Shown here: positions 42,129 through 51,078 of the stretch, in pieces | How positions within the stretch are numbered: position 1 is the stretch's first letter | How the letters are laid out: every line of letters begins with the position of its first letter | Source: VRUE01 sp963703895 | GTDB taxonomy: Bacteria > Actinomycetota > Thermoleophilia > Solirubrobacterales > 70-9 | Direction of reading: 5' to 3' | Assembly (NCBI GenBank): GCA_963703895.1 | Contig: CAVPFX010000002.1 | Coordinates: 1,302,001-1,366,000, forward strand | Length of the DNA stretch: 64,000 nt | Translations under genes and position numbers: made by a program | The notes under the pieces: generated by a model | Databases searched by the model: none | Told to the model about the DNA's origin: nothing | The model's input: the letters and a program-made list of their open reading frames with translations, nothing else

Positions 42129-43622
42129 ATGACCGAGCTGCTGGCGCTGACGGCCCTCGAGGCCCACGAGGCGATGGTCGCGGGCGAGCTCGACGCGGGC
42201 GAGTACGCCGATGCCTGGCGGCAGGCTGCGGCCGGCGACGAGCTCAACGCCTACCTCTGGCGCGAGGGTGACGGCGACGGAGCCGCGATCGCGGTTGAGC
42301 GTCCCAGCGTCGCCCCGGTCGCGGTCAAGGACATCTTCTGCACCGAGGGGGTGCCGACCACGGCCGGCTCGCGCATCCTCGAGGACTACCGGCCGCCCTA
42401 TACCGCGACCGCGGTGCGACGCCTGCTCGAGGCCGGCGCGCCGGTTCTCGGCAAGACCAACATGGACGAGTTCGCGATGGGCTCCTCGAACGAGAACTCG
42501 GCCTACGGCCCCGTGCTCAATCCCTGGGACCACGATCGCGTCCCGGGCGGTTCCTCCGGTGGCTCGGCCGCGGTGGTCGCCGGCGGCCTCGCGCCCTGGG
42601 CGATCGGCACCGACACCGGGGGCTCGATCCGCCAGCCCGCCGCGCTCTGCGGCATCGTCGGACTCAAGCCCACCTACGGAGCGATCTCGCGCTACGGAAT
42701 GATCGCCTTCGCCTCCTCGCTGGACCAGTGCGGTCCGCTCACCCGTGACGTCAGCGACGCGGCCCTGATGCTGGCGATGCTGCAGGGGGTTGATCCCTGT
42801 GACTCGACCTCGGTCGGGTTGCCCAAATCGCCCAGCCTGCCCGATCGCGAGGGCCTCTCCGGCCTGCGCTTTGGGGTTCCGCGCGAACTTGCCAGCGACG
42901 CGATTGAGCCCGGCGTGCGCGAGGTCTTCGAGGCGACCCTGGCGAAGATCGAGCAGCTCGGCGGTGAGATCGCCGAGATCGCGCTTCCCCACGCCGAACA
43001 CGGCATCTCCGCCTACTACGTGATCGCGCCCGCCGAGGCCTCCTCGAACCTCGCCCGCTACGACGGCGTCCGCTACGGGATGCGGGCCCCCTCGAGCGGC
43101 GACGTGATCGAGATGTACGAGCAGACCCGGGCCGAGGGCTTTGGCGACGAGGTCAAGCGGCGAATCATGCTCGGCACCTACGCCCTCTCCTCCGGCTACT
43201 ACGAGGCCTATTACGGGCAGGCGCAGAAGGTGCGGACCAAGATCGCCGCTGACTTCGCGGCCGCCTTCGCCGACTTCGACTTTGTCGTCACGCCGACCTC
43301 GCCCTCGGTCGCCTTCAAGCTCGGGGAGAAGACCGACGACCCGCTGGCGATGTACCTCAACGACTTCTTCACCGTGCCGATGAGCCTCGCCGGCATCCCG
43401 GCGATCTCGATTCCGGCCGGCTTGGCCGAGCCCGCTGGCGGTGGTCCTCAGTTGCCGGTCGGCTTCCAGATCGCCGCCCCCGCCTTCGCCGAGCAAAAGC
43501 TGCTCAACGCCGCCTACGCACTGGAGCAGGGCATCGGCTTCGACGCCCGGCCTTCCGGTGCGCCTTATGTGGCCGGTGGGCACATAAAGCGCACCGGAAG
43601 CGGGGGTGATGGGGGTGGCTGA
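42129..43622 (+). CDS. gatA: Asp-tRNA(Asn)/Glu-tRNA(Gln) amidotransferase subunit A, 497 aa
   Basis: Amidase-signature subunit that hydrolyses glutamine and passes ammonia to GatB. The Ser-cisSer-Lys triad region is visible: lysine in VAVKDIFCTEGVPTTAGSRI and serines in VPGGSSGGSAAVVAGGLAPW and GTDTGGSIRQPAALCGIVGL. The last about 20 codons (SGAPYVAGGHIKRTGSGGDG) come from the family B palindrome and are not part of the normal protein. The gene overlaps gatB by 14 bp. Confidence 0.95.
   Translation: MTELLALTALEAHEAMVAGELDAGEYADAWRQAAAGDELNAYLWREGDGDGAAIAVERPSVAPVAVKDIFCTEGVPTTAGSRILEDYRPPYTATAVRRLLEAGAPVLGKTNMDEFAMGSSNENSAYGPVLNPWDHDRVPGGSSGGSAAVVAGGLAPWAIGTDTGGSIRQPAALCGIVGLKPTYGAISRYGMIAFASSLDQCGPLTRDVSDAALMLAMLQGVDPCDSTSVGLPKSPSLPDREGLSGLRFGVPRELASDAIEPGVREVFEATLAKIEQLGGEIAEIALPHAEHGISAYYVIAPAEASSNLARYDGVRYGMRAPSSGDVIEMYEQTRAEGFGDEVKRRIMLGTYALSSGYYEAYYGQAQKVRTKIAADFAAAFADFDFVVTPTSPSVAFKLGEKTDDPLAMYLNDFFTVPMSLAGIPAISIPAGLAEPAGGGPQLPVGFQIAAPAFAEQKLLNAAYALEQGIGFDARPSGAPYVAGGHIKRTGSGGDGGG
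43553..43599 (+). promoter_or_regulatory. palindromic element family B, copy 2; hairpin covering the gatB ribosome-binding site
   Basis: The left arm 43553-43571 (TTCCGGTGCGCCTTATGTG) pairs with 43581-43599 with one mismatch. The right arm ends CACCGGAAG, whose GGAAG is the best Shine-Dalgarno for gatB at 43606/43609. The gatA reading frame passes through the whole element, so a translating ribosome would open it. Confidence 0.78.
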
Positions 43623-45054
43623 GCTGGAGGCGGTGATTGGGCTGGAGATTCATGTCCAGCTGGCGACCAAGACGAAGATGTTCTGTGGCTGCGAGCTCTC
43701 CTTCGGGGACGAGCCCAACGTGCATACCTGCCCGGTCTGTCTCGCCCATCCGGGCGTGCTGCCGGTGGTCAACGAGCAGGCGATCCACTACGCGCTCAAG
43801 ATTGCCGCGGCGCTGGAGTGCGAGGTAGCGCCGCGCTCGATCTTCCACCGCAAGAACTACTTCTATCCCGACAGTCCCAAGGCCTACCAAATCAGCCAGT
43901 ACGACATCCCGATTGCTGGCGCCGGCAAGCTCGGCGACATCCGCATCCACCGCGCCCACCTCGAGGAGGACGCGGCGAAGATGATCCACGTCGGCGAGTC
44001 GGGGCGGATACATGGCTCGGGCGCCTCGCTGGTCGACTTCAACCGCGGCGGCACGCCGCTGGTCGAGATCGTCACCGAGCCCGACCTGCGCAGCGCCGCC
44101 GAGGCGGCTGCCTGGGCACGGCTGCTGCGCGAGACCGTGCGCCAGCTCGGCGTCTCCGACGTCAACATGGAGGAGGGCAGCCTGCGCGTCGACGGCAACA
44201 TCTCGGTGCGGCCGGCCGGCAGCGAGGAGCTGGGCACCAAGACCGAGCTGAAGAACATGAACAGCTTCCGCTTTCTCGAGCGCGGAATCGAAGCCGAGCT
44301 TGTACGCCAGCGCGAGCTGATCGAAGCGGGGGGGAAGGTTGAGCAGGAGACCCTCCACTTCCATCCCGAGGACGGCAGCCTGCACCCGTTGCGCTCGAAG
44401 GAGGAAGCGCACGATTACCGCTACTTCCCCGAGCCGGACCTGGTGCCGATCGCGCCGACCGAGGCGATGCTGCGCGAGGCGCGCGAGTCGCTGCCGGAGC
44501 TGCCGGCCGCCCGGGCCGAGCGCTACCGCGAGCAGCTCGGCCTGGCCGAGGACACCGCTGCCCTGCTGGCGGCCGACCCGCAGACCGCCTCTTACTTCGA
44601 GCAGGTGAGCGCCGAGGCCGACGGTGTCGAGCCGCGGGTTGTCGCCAATTGGGTCACCGGCGAGTTGGCAGCCGTACTGCGCCAAGAGGGAGGAGAGGCG
44701 GGCGCCAGCGAGTCGAAGGTCGAGCCCGGCGCGCTGGCCAAGCTGGTCGCGATGGTTCAGGAGAAGAAGATCTCCCATGGCAGCGGCAAGACAGTGCTCG
44801 CCACCCTGGTCGCTGAGGGCGGTGACCCCACCGCGATCGTTGAGCGCGAGGGCCTGGCCCAGATCTCCGACAGCGGCGAGCTGGAGGCGATAGTCGCCGC
44901 CGCGGTCGATGCAAATCCCGAGGCGGCCGAGCAGATCCGCGCCGGCAACGGCAAGGCCATTGGTGTCATCGTCGGTGCGGTGATGAAGGAGACCAAGGGG
45001 CGAGCCGACGGCGGCGAGGTCAATCGCTTGATCCGAGAGAAGCTTCAGCAGTAG
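43609..45054 (+). CDS. gatB: Asp-tRNA(Asn)/Glu-tRNA(Gln) amidotransferase subunit B, 481 aa
   Basis: tRNA-binding subunit that activates the misacylated tRNA by phosphorylation and amidates it. The start is ATG 43609 (GTG 43606 is equally possible). Typical motifs are IGLEIHVQLATKTKMFCGC, CPVCLAHPGVLPVVNEQA, HRKNYFYPDSPKAYQISQYD and DFNRGGTPLVEIVTEPDL. The C-terminal YqeY-like domain begins about residue 390. Length is normal for the family. Confidence 0.96.
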   Translation: MGVAELEAVIGLEIHVQLATKTKMFCGCELSFGDEPNVHTCPVCLAHPGVLPVVNEQAIHYALKIAAALECEVAPRSIFHRKNYFYPDSPKAYQISQYDIPIAGAGKLGDIRIHRAHLEEDAAKMIHVGESGRIHGSGASLVDFNRGGTPLVEIVTEPDLRSAAEAAAWARLLRETVRQLGVSDVNMEEGSLRVDGNISVRPAGSEELGTKTELKNMNSFRFLERGIEAELVRQRELIEAGGKVEQETLHFHPEDGSLHPLRSKEEAHDYRYFPEPDLVPIAPTEAMLREARESLPELPAARAERYREQLGLAEDTAALLAADPQTASYFEQVSAEADGVEPRVVANWVTGELAAVLRQEGGEAGASESKVEPGALAKLVAMVQEKKISHGSGKTVLATLVAEGGDPTAIVEREGLAQISDSGELEAIVAAAVDANPEAAEQIRAGNGKAIGVIVGAVMKETKGRADGGEVNRLIREKLQQ

Positions 45055-45214
45055 GTGGGTGGCCGGGGCCGGGGCGAGGCGCTTGTGCCCATGTCCTTAG
45101 TGGTCCGTGGACACGCCAGAAGCGGCGGTTCTCCTGGCATTTGCCAGCGTGATGAGGGCGCTGATCGCGCTCGCTTCAAAGCTCGCGGATCGCTAGGAGA
45201 CATCGCCAAAAAGA

Positions 45215-45244
45215 AACCGCCCCGGGCATGCACCCGGGGCGGTT
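45215..45244. terminator. 12-bp stem hairpin after gatB, candidate terminator
   Basis: AACCGCCCCGGG (45215-45226) and CCCGGGGCGGTT (45233-45244) are exact complements around a CATGCA loop. It stands in the 316-bp gap 45055-45370, which holds no gene I can support. The U-tract after it is weak (CAGCTTTG). Confidence 0.65.
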
Positions 45245-45331
45245 CAGCTTTGTGGACACCCACGAAGTATTGAAATGTTAGCGCTGCATGCTGTCGATGC
45301 GCTTCGTCTCGACGGATATGTATCTTCCGAT

Positions 45332-45356
45332 ACTTTGTAACAAGTTGTTACAAAGT
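45332..45356. promoter_or_regulatory. palindromic operator candidate before the NDH-2 gene
   Basis: A perfect 10-bp inverted repeat ACTTTGTAAC/GTTACAAAGT around AAGTT ends 14 bp before the ATG at 45371. It resembles TTGT..ACAA-type sites such as those bound by Rex or TetR-family repressors, but does not match a canonical Rex box exactly. Confidence 0.6.
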
Positions 45357-45370
45357 GCTAAGTTGAAGTC

Positions 45371-46696
45371 ATGGCCTGGAACGTCGTCATCGCCGGTGGA
45401 GGATTTGGCGGCGCGATGGCTGCTCGGGAACTGGAGCGGATCATGCCGCGGCAGTCAACCCGGCTGGTTCTGGTCAACGACGCCAACTTCATGCTTTACA
45501 CGCCCTTCTTGCCCGAGGCCGCGGCGGGCACGCTGGAGCCGCGCCACGTGGTCACGCCGCTGCGCGAGATCCTCAGTCGCACCTACCTGAGGCTGGGCTC
45601 GATCTCCGGTCACGATCCGGTGGCGAAGACGGTTGAGCTGCGCACCCGCGAGGGCGATGTCGAGCAGCTTCCCTACGACCAGCTCCTGCTTGCTCTCGGC
45701 TCGGTCTCCCGCGTGCTGCCGGTGCCTGGCCTATCCGAGCACGCGATCGGGTTCAAGAGCCTGGCCGACGCGATCTGGCTGCGCAACCACGTGATCGAGA
45801 CGCTCGAGGCCGCCAACGCGACCGAAGACGCGGCCCGCCGCGATGAGCTGCTCACCTACGTCTTCGTCGGCGGCGGCTACGCCGGTCTGGAGGCGCTGGC
45901 CGAGCTGCAGGACTTCGCCGCCGACGCGATCGAGAGCTATCCGCGAGCGCGCCTGCACGGCATGCGCTGGGTTCTGGTCGAGGCTTCCGACCGTGTGCTG
46001 CCGGAGATCGATGCCGAGCTGGCCGACTATGCCTTGCAAGAGCTGCGCGGCCGCGGCATCGACGTCCGTCTCGGCACCACCCTGGAGGAGGTGCGAGCGG
46101 ATTCCGCCCGCATCGCCACCGGCGAGACGCTGCCGACGCGGACCGTTGTCTGGACCGCCGGCGTCGCGCCGCACCCGAGCCTGCGCCAGCTCTCGCTGCC
46201 GCTCGACGAGCGCGGCCGGGTGCCGGTCGACGAGCACCTTCGGGTCAAGGGCCTCGACTCGGTCTGGGCGATCGGCGACTGCGCCGCCGCGCCCGATCCC
46301 CGCGGCGGACTCTGCCCGCCGACCGCCCAGCACGCCGTGCGCCAGGGCCCGGTTGCGGCGCGCAACATTGCCGCCGAGCTGGGCATCGGCAGCGCCAGTC
46401 CCTTCACCTATAAGGGCAACGCGGCCTTCGTCAACCTCGGCCGCTACAAGGCGGTGGGCAAGGTCGGCGGCCGCACCTTCCGCGGCTTTCCCGCTTGGTG
46501 GATGGCGCGGACCTACCACATGAGCCAGATCCCGGGCGCGGCTCGCAAGGCGCGGGCGGTGATCGACTGGACCGCCAGCCTGCCCTTCCGGCGCGACATC
46601 TCCGAGGTCGGCTCGATCGGGCACCCGAAGCCGCTGGAGGCGACAATAGGGCCATGGGATTCGAGTACCTCCTCATCGCCTTCAGCTTCGGACTAG
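45371..46696 (+). CDS. ndh: type II NADH dehydrogenase-like pyridine nucleotide oxidoreductase, 441 aa
   Basis: Single-subunit FAD enzyme passing electrons from NADH to menaquinone. FAD site VVIAGGGFGGAMAARELERI at the N-terminus; NAD site TYVFVGGGYAGLEALAELQD around residue 165; the third FAD contact DSVWAIGDCAAAPDP near 300; C-terminal quinone-facing region with AFVNLGRYKAVGKV. The ATG at 45371 (MAWNVVIAGG) is used. The C-terminus (KPLEATIGPWDSSTSSS) overlaps the next gene by 43 bp. The menaquinone genes in the same window fit this role. Confidence 0.9.
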   Translation: MAWNVVIAGGGFGGAMAARELERIMPRQSTRLVLVNDANFMLYTPFLPEAAAGTLEPRHVVTPLREILSRTYLRLGSISGHDPVAKTVELRTREGDVEQLPYDQLLLALGSVSRVLPVPGLSEHAIGFKSLADAIWLRNHVIETLEAANATEDAARRDELLTYVFVGGGYAGLEALAELQDFAADAIESYPRARLHGMRWVLVEASDRVLPEIDAELADYALQELRGRGIDVRLGTTLEEVRADSARIATGETLPTRTVVWTAGVAPHPSLRQLSLPLDERGRVPVDEHLRVKGLDSVWAIGDCAAAPDPRGGLCPPTAQHAVRQGPVAARNIAAELGIGSASPFTYKGNAAFVNLGRYKAVGKVGGRTFRGFPAWWMARTYHMSQIPGAARKARAVIDWTASLPFRRDISEVGSIGHPKPLEATIGPWDSSTSSSPSASD

Positions 46697-46938
46697 CGAC
46701 GGCGATCATCGGCAGGGCCAAGGGCAGCTCCTTCTGGCTCTGGCTTGTGATCGGCACCGTGCTGCCGCCACTGGGCCTGATCGCGGTGATCCTCTACCGG
46801 ACTGAGAAGGACGAACCCGAACGCCAGTGTCCGAACTGCCACAAGGCGCTCAAGCTCTACGTCCAGGTCTGCCCGCGCTGCGGCACCGACCTCTACCTGC
46901 CCGACCCGGCCGCGGTCCGTCATCCGGGGGTTCGGTAG
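46654..46938 (+). CDS. membrane protein with zinc-ribbon tail, 94 aa
   Basis: Two hydrophobic segments (YLLIAFSFGLATAIIGRA and FWLWLVIGTVLPPLGLIAVI) are followed by a zinc-ribbon: QCPNCHKALKLYVQVCPRCG. The reading frame begins at ATG 46654, inside the end of ndh. The ribbon's CxxC-15-CxxC spacing is common in small actinobacterial membrane proteins. The function is unknown. The large overlap with ndh lowers certainty a little, but the composition is clear. Confidence 0.8.
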   Translation: MGFEYLLIAFSFGLATAIIGRAKGSSFWLWLVIGTVLPPLGLIAVILYRTEKDEPERQCPNCHKALKLYVQVCPRCGTDLYLPDPAAVRHPGVR

Positions 46939-46984
46939 CGACCGGGGCTGGGTAGAGACTGAGCGCAGTCGACCAGGAGATCGT

Positions 46985-48535
46985 GTGCGCCGCTTTGCCA
47001 TAACCGCAGTTCTCGCCGCCCTCGCGCTTGGCTGCGCGTCTGCCCCGGCGGCGACCTTGCGGTCGATCGGCAATTTCAACCAGCCGGTCTACATCACCTC
47101 GAGCCCGGTCGATCCGGATCGGCTGATCGTCGCCGAGCGCAAAGGGGCGATCATTGAAGTGGGTCCCGAGGGCAGAAGGCAGCTGGCAGACCTCTCCGCG
47201 CTCATCACCTGCTGTGAATCGGAGCGCGGTCTGCTCTCGATCGCCCCGTCCCCCGATTTCGAAGGCAGCGGTCGCTTCTACGCCGCCTACACCGGCCTGC
47301 CCGCGGCCGACGGGACCGAAGGCGACGTCCACCTCGACTCGTTCCGGCCGGACCCCACCGGCGGCGCGCCGATCCGCGAGCCGATCCTGACCGTCGGCCA
47401 TGCCCAGGAACCGAACCACAACGGCGGTCAGCTCCAGGTCGGTCCCGACGGTCACCTCTACCTCTCGCTCGGCGATGGCGGCGGGACGGGCGATCCGCTC
47501 GAAAGCGGGCAGGACACGGAAGCCTTGCTCGGCAAGCTGCTTCGCATCGACCCGCTCCCGGGGCAGGCCCCTTCCTACTCGGTCCCGGCCGGAAATCCCT
47601 TCCTCGGCGTCATGGGCAGCGATGAGATCTGGGCGTACGGGTTGCGTAACCCCTGGCGCTTTTCCTTTGACCGCGTAAGCGGCGACCTCGTGATCGGCGA
47701 TGTCGGCCAGGACGCGCGCGAGGAGGTCGATTACGCGCCGAGCCCGTCCCCAGGCTCCGTCGGCGGCGCCGGCGTCAACTACGGCTGGAACTGCCAGGAG
47801 GGGCTGATCCCCTACTCAGGCGCTCCCGCCGGCTGCCCCGCCAGCGGCTTCACCGATCCCGTCTTCGATTATCCGCACGACGACCCCGGTGGCGGGGCTG
47901 CTTTCGGCTGCTCGATCATCGGTGGCTACGTCGTCCGTGACGCGAGCCTCGGCGATCTCTACGGCCGCTATCTCTACACCGACTTCTGCACGGACGAGAT
48001 CCGCTCGCTGATCCTGCCCGAGGGTGGCGGTCCCGCCAGCGGCGATCGCTCCGAGGGCCTGACCGTCGATAAGCCGACCTCGTTCGGGGAGGACTCCTGC
48101 GGGCGCCTCTACGTCGCCTCCGCCGAAGGCCCCGTTTACCGACTCGAAGGGGCGGTCCCCGCCAATTGCCCGCGGCCGGCCGGTGGTGACCAGGGCGGGG
48201 GCGCCGCCGCTGCGTCTGGCGAGGCCGGCCAGGCGGGGCGTCCGCCACGGGCCGATGACTTCCAGCTCTACCTCTCGGCAAAGCGACTGCGACCCGGGGG
48301 TGCGCGCTTCAGGGTCAAGGCCCGGCTCGCCCCCTGCCGCGACGCCGTCGGCCAGCCGCTGCAGCTGAACCGCAGCGGCAACAGCTTTGCCGACAAAGCG
48401 CTCAACCGTCGCTGCCGCGCCCGCTTCCTGCTCACCGTTGCCAAACCGACGCCGATTCGGGCCTTCGTTCGTCTCAACGACGATGCCGGTCGGGTCGGGT
48501 CGCGCCGGCTTGTTTTGCTGCCGCCGTCGCCCTAG
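46985..48535 (+). CDS. secreted PQQ-type glucose/sorbosone dehydrogenase-like protein, 516 aa
   Basis: A six-bladed beta-propeller oxidoreductase of the aldose sugar dehydrogenase family. The GTG start gives a signal peptide (FAITAVLAALALGCASAPAA). Typical features are NFNQPVYITSSPVDPDRLIV, SERGLLSIAPSPDFEGSGRF, EPNHNGGQLQVGPDGHLYLS and IWAYGLRNPWRFSFDR. The C-terminal about 110 residues after a Gly/Ala-rich linker (GGDQGGGAAAASGEAGQA) form an extra small domain with cysteines. Whether it uses PQQ cannot be proven by sequence alone. It overlaps the next gene's stop by 4 bp. Confidence 0.86.
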   Translation: MRRFAITAVLAALALGCASAPAATLRSIGNFNQPVYITSSPVDPDRLIVAERKGAIIEVGPEGRRQLADLSALITCCESERGLLSIAPSPDFEGSGRFYAAYTGLPAADGTEGDVHLDSFRPDPTGGAPIREPILTVGHAQEPNHNGGQLQVGPDGHLYLSLGDGGGTGDPLESGQDTEALLGKLLRIDPLPGQAPSYSVPAGNPFLGVMGSDEIWAYGLRNPWRFSFDRVSGDLVIGDVGQDAREEVDYAPSPSPGSVGGAGVNYGWNCQEGLIPYSGAPAGCPASGFTDPVFDYPHDDPGGGAAFGCSIIGGYVVRDASLGDLYGRYLYTDFCTDEIRSLILPEGGGPASGDRSEGLTVDKPTSFGEDSCGRLYVASAEGPVYRLEGAVPANCPRPAGGDQGGGAAAASGEAGQAGRPPRADDFQLYLSAKRLRPGGARFRVKARLAPCRDAVGQPLQLNRSGNSFADKALNRRCRARFLLTVAKPTPIRAFVRLNDDAGRVGSRRLVLLPPSP

Positions 48536-49599
48536 CGCAGCCAGGTGCGGACGATCGCGTTGGCGAAGCCCATCCCGTAGCGGAACACGGCGGGCTTCTT
48601 CGAGTGGCCGTGGAGGCGCTGCTCGACCGTGATCGGCACCTCGCGGGCGGGGATTTCGCGCTTGATCGCCTCGATCATGAACTCGGAGGTGTGGAACTGC
48701 TCCTGGCGCAGGACGAGCTGAGGCAGGACGGTGGTGCGCACGGCGCGGTAGCCGTTGGAGCAGTCGGTGACGTGGGTGCGGGTGATCGCCGAGACGAGGC
48801 GGTTGAAGAAGACGATGCCGAGCTCGCGGGCGAAGTGGTTGCGGTCGGCCTGGCCGAGCACGCGCGAGCCGTGGGCGACGTCGACTTCGCCGTCGAGCAC
48901 CGGTTTGACCAGGCGCTCCATCTCGGAGGGCAGGTGCTGGCCGTCGGCGTCGAGGGTGACGACGATCTCGGCGCCCGATTCGACCATCAGCCGGTAGCCG
49001 GTGCGCAGCGCCGCGCCGCCGCCGCGGTTGGTCACGTGGCGGGCGACGGCGGCGCCGTGCTCGGCGGCGACGTCGCCGGTGCCGTCGCGCGAGCCGTCGT
49101 CGACGACGAGCACCGCGGTCGGCACGCCGCAGACCTCGCTCGGCATCAGGTCGAGGACGTAGCCGATGTTCTCGGCCTCGTTGTAGGCGGGGACGAGGAT
49201 CGCGATCTTGTCCCGGAAGCGCTCCGGCAGCTTCGCCTGGCGGAACTCCTCCCAGGCGAGGCCCTCGAGTGCCGCCGAGAGCTGGCGCGCGTTGCGCGCA
49301 CCCTGGGAGAGTGCCCGCAGGATCAGCAGGAAGAGGATGAAGATGGCGAAGACCGCGAGGCCGAGGATGCGGCCGCCGTTGCCCTTCTCGAAGGAGAAGG
49401 CCGAGAGCAGCTTGTCGGTGATTTCCGTGCCCGAGACGAGCGCCAGGCCGAGGCCGGCGGCGAGCAGGATCAGCACGTCGGCGTTGCGCAGCGAGCGCCG
49501 CCGAGCCACGGCGTAGACGACGAGGGCGATCCCGCCGATCAGGCCGGCACTGCGCAGGGCCGTCAGCTCGGCCGGAAAGATGCCTGCATAGGGAGCCAT
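48532..49599 (-). CDS. GT2-family glycosyltransferase with N-terminal membrane segments, 355 aa
   Basis: Three membrane segments occupy the first about 105 residues (LIGGIALVVYAVARRRSLRN, VLILLAAGLGLALVSGTEIT, ILGLAVFAIFILFLLILRAL). A DPM-like GT2 domain follows: IAILVPAYNEAENIGYVLDL, AVLVVDDGSRDGTGDVAAEH, IVVTLDADGQHLPSEMERLV (DxD-like) and HGHSKKPAVFRYGMGFA. It would transfer a sugar from a nucleotide-sugar to a lipid. The ATG at 49599 shares a base with the stop of the upstream glycosyltransferase (TAATG). Confidence 0.88.
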   Translation of the reverse strand: MAPYAGIFPAELTALRSAGLIGGIALVVYAVARRRSLRNADVLILLAAGLGLALVSGTEITDKLLSAFSFEKGNGGRILGLAVFAIFILFLLILRALSQGARNARQLSAALEGLAWEEFRQAKLPERFRDKIAILVPAYNEAENIGYVLDLMPSEVCGVPTAVLVVDDGSRDGTGDVAAEHGAAVARHVTNRGGGAALRTGYRLMVESGAEIVVTLDADGQHLPSEMERLVKPVLDGEVDVAHGSRVLGQADRNHFARELGIVFFNRLVSAITRTHVTDCSNGYRAVRTTVLPQLVLRQEQFHTSEFMIEAIKREIPAREVPITVEQRLHGHSKKPAVFRYGMGFANAIVRTWLR

Positions 49600-51007
49600 T
49601 ACCGCTTGGACAATAGGGCGGCCGTCCCCCGTGAGAGCGCCGCGGCGGCGAGCGGAAAGATCAGCGTCATCAGCACCTCGTTGCGGCGGGGGGCGGCCAG
49701 CGAGATGGCGCCGACGGCGGTGACGAGGACGATCGGGGTCGCCATCGCGACCAGCTCCCACCACCAGCGCCGCCAGGCGAGCACGATCAGGCCGGCGAGC
49801 GCGAGGACGACGATCAGCGTCTGGACGATGCGCCCAGCCGTGCTTTCCATCGCTTCGCCGATCCCGGCGCTCCACATCCGCCAGGTCTTGCGCGCGGTCA
49901 TCGCCAGGTAGCCGATCGGGTCTTCGCCGAAGTAGTGGGAGAAGTTCTGCTTGCCGATCTTGCCCAGCGCCGAGTCGCGCGGCAGGTCCGGGTAGCGGCT
50001 CGGCGACGCGGTTGAACAGCGGCGTCGGGTTCACTTCTTCCAGCGCCTCCGAGTGCGGGTCGTAGTTCGCGCTGCAGGTAGCGCTTGGCGAGGATCGCCT
50101 TGACCCGCTGGTATTCGCCGTCGGCCGGCAGGAAGGTGCCGACGTAGAGCGCCTTGCCGCCGCCGGTCGAGATCGGCACCGTGCGGTGCAGGACGACCTG
50201 GTTGCGCACCGCCCAGGGGACGATCGGCAGCAGCAGGGCGGCGATCATCACCGCCGCGCCGGCGAGGCCCGGTTTCCAGCCACGGGCGCGGCCGATCCTG
50301 ATCAGGGCGAGCAGCGCGAAGGCGATGCCGACTAGGAGGTACTCGGGTCTGAACATTGCGGCCAGGCCGAACAACAGCCCAGGGACCAGCCACCTGGCGC
50401 GCGGGTCCTGTCGTGTGGCAGGGGGGTCTGCGGGCAGTCCACGGGCTGTCCTCGACCCCCCTTCCACACGCCACCCGCGCGAGGGGCCGGGTCCCAGGCC
50501 GTCTGCAGCCCAAAGGAACGCCAAGACCGCCGCGGGCAGTGTGAGCATCGCCGGGGGCTCGCTGTAGAGGGCGCCGACCGAGTGGATGAAGGGGGGGTAG
50601 ACGGCGACCGCGAAGGCAGCGAGCAGGCCCGCAGGCCGACAAGAGATGCGCCTGCCGAGCAGGTAGACGACGACGATCGTTGCCAGTCCGAGCAGCAGCT
50701 CGATGATGCGAGCCGTCCCTTCCCGCGCGCCGCCGGTGGCGTAGAAGCCAGCGGCGTAGAGCAGCGGCGCGCCCGGCGACCAGTCGCTGGGGTCTTTGAA
50801 GCTGGATCCGCCGAAGCTGCTTTCGGTGTAGAGCGACTTGGAGAGGGCGTAGTAGGCGTGGGCATCGTCACCGGGCACCGGCAGCGGCTCGACCACGCGG
50901 TAAGCGCGCAGGCCGAAGCCGAGCAGGAGGATCGCCGCCAGCACGATCAGCGTCTTGCGCCCGTGGCGTTGCGGCAGCCCGCGCAGCCAGGCTTTCAGCG
51001 AGGTCAT
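49599..51007 (-). CDS. PMT/ArnT-like membrane glycosyltransferase, frameshifted twice
   Basis: The N-terminal part from ATG 51007 (LRGLPQRHGRKTLIVLAAIL) has the DxD-like loop PGDDAHAYYALSKSLYTESS typical of GT39/GT83 transferases, followed by several membrane segments. The frame changes near 50068 (expected YDPHSEALEEVNPTPLFNR) and 50001 (expected RYPDLPRDSALGKIGKQNFS). The C-terminal part runs to 49599, ending SLAAPRRNEVLMTLIFPLAA. Each break is one extra base. At residues about 175-205 a hydrophilic insert coincides with family A; the paralogue downstream lacks it. Confidence 0.78.
50398..50481. repeat. palindromic element family A, copy 2 (intragenic)
   Basis: Outer arms CGCGCGGGT (50398-50406) and ACCCGCGCG (50473-50481), inner arms CGTGTGGCAGGGGGG (50412-50426) and CCCCCCTTCCACACG (50456-50470) with one mismatch. 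The loop 50428-50455 is identical (reverse complement) to 3698-3725 in copy 1. The inner arms differ from copy 1 while staying complementary. Confidence 0.8.
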
Positions 51008-51078
51008 CGCGGCAGGCTATCCCGGCCGCGCGCCGAATCTCGGCCCGACAAGCTTCCCGACACGAAGGAGTGCTCTAG

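Noticed and set aside
45055..45273. Open frame of 72 codons after gatB
   Set aside because: Runs through the hairpin at 45215-45244, has unnatural composition and no RBS.
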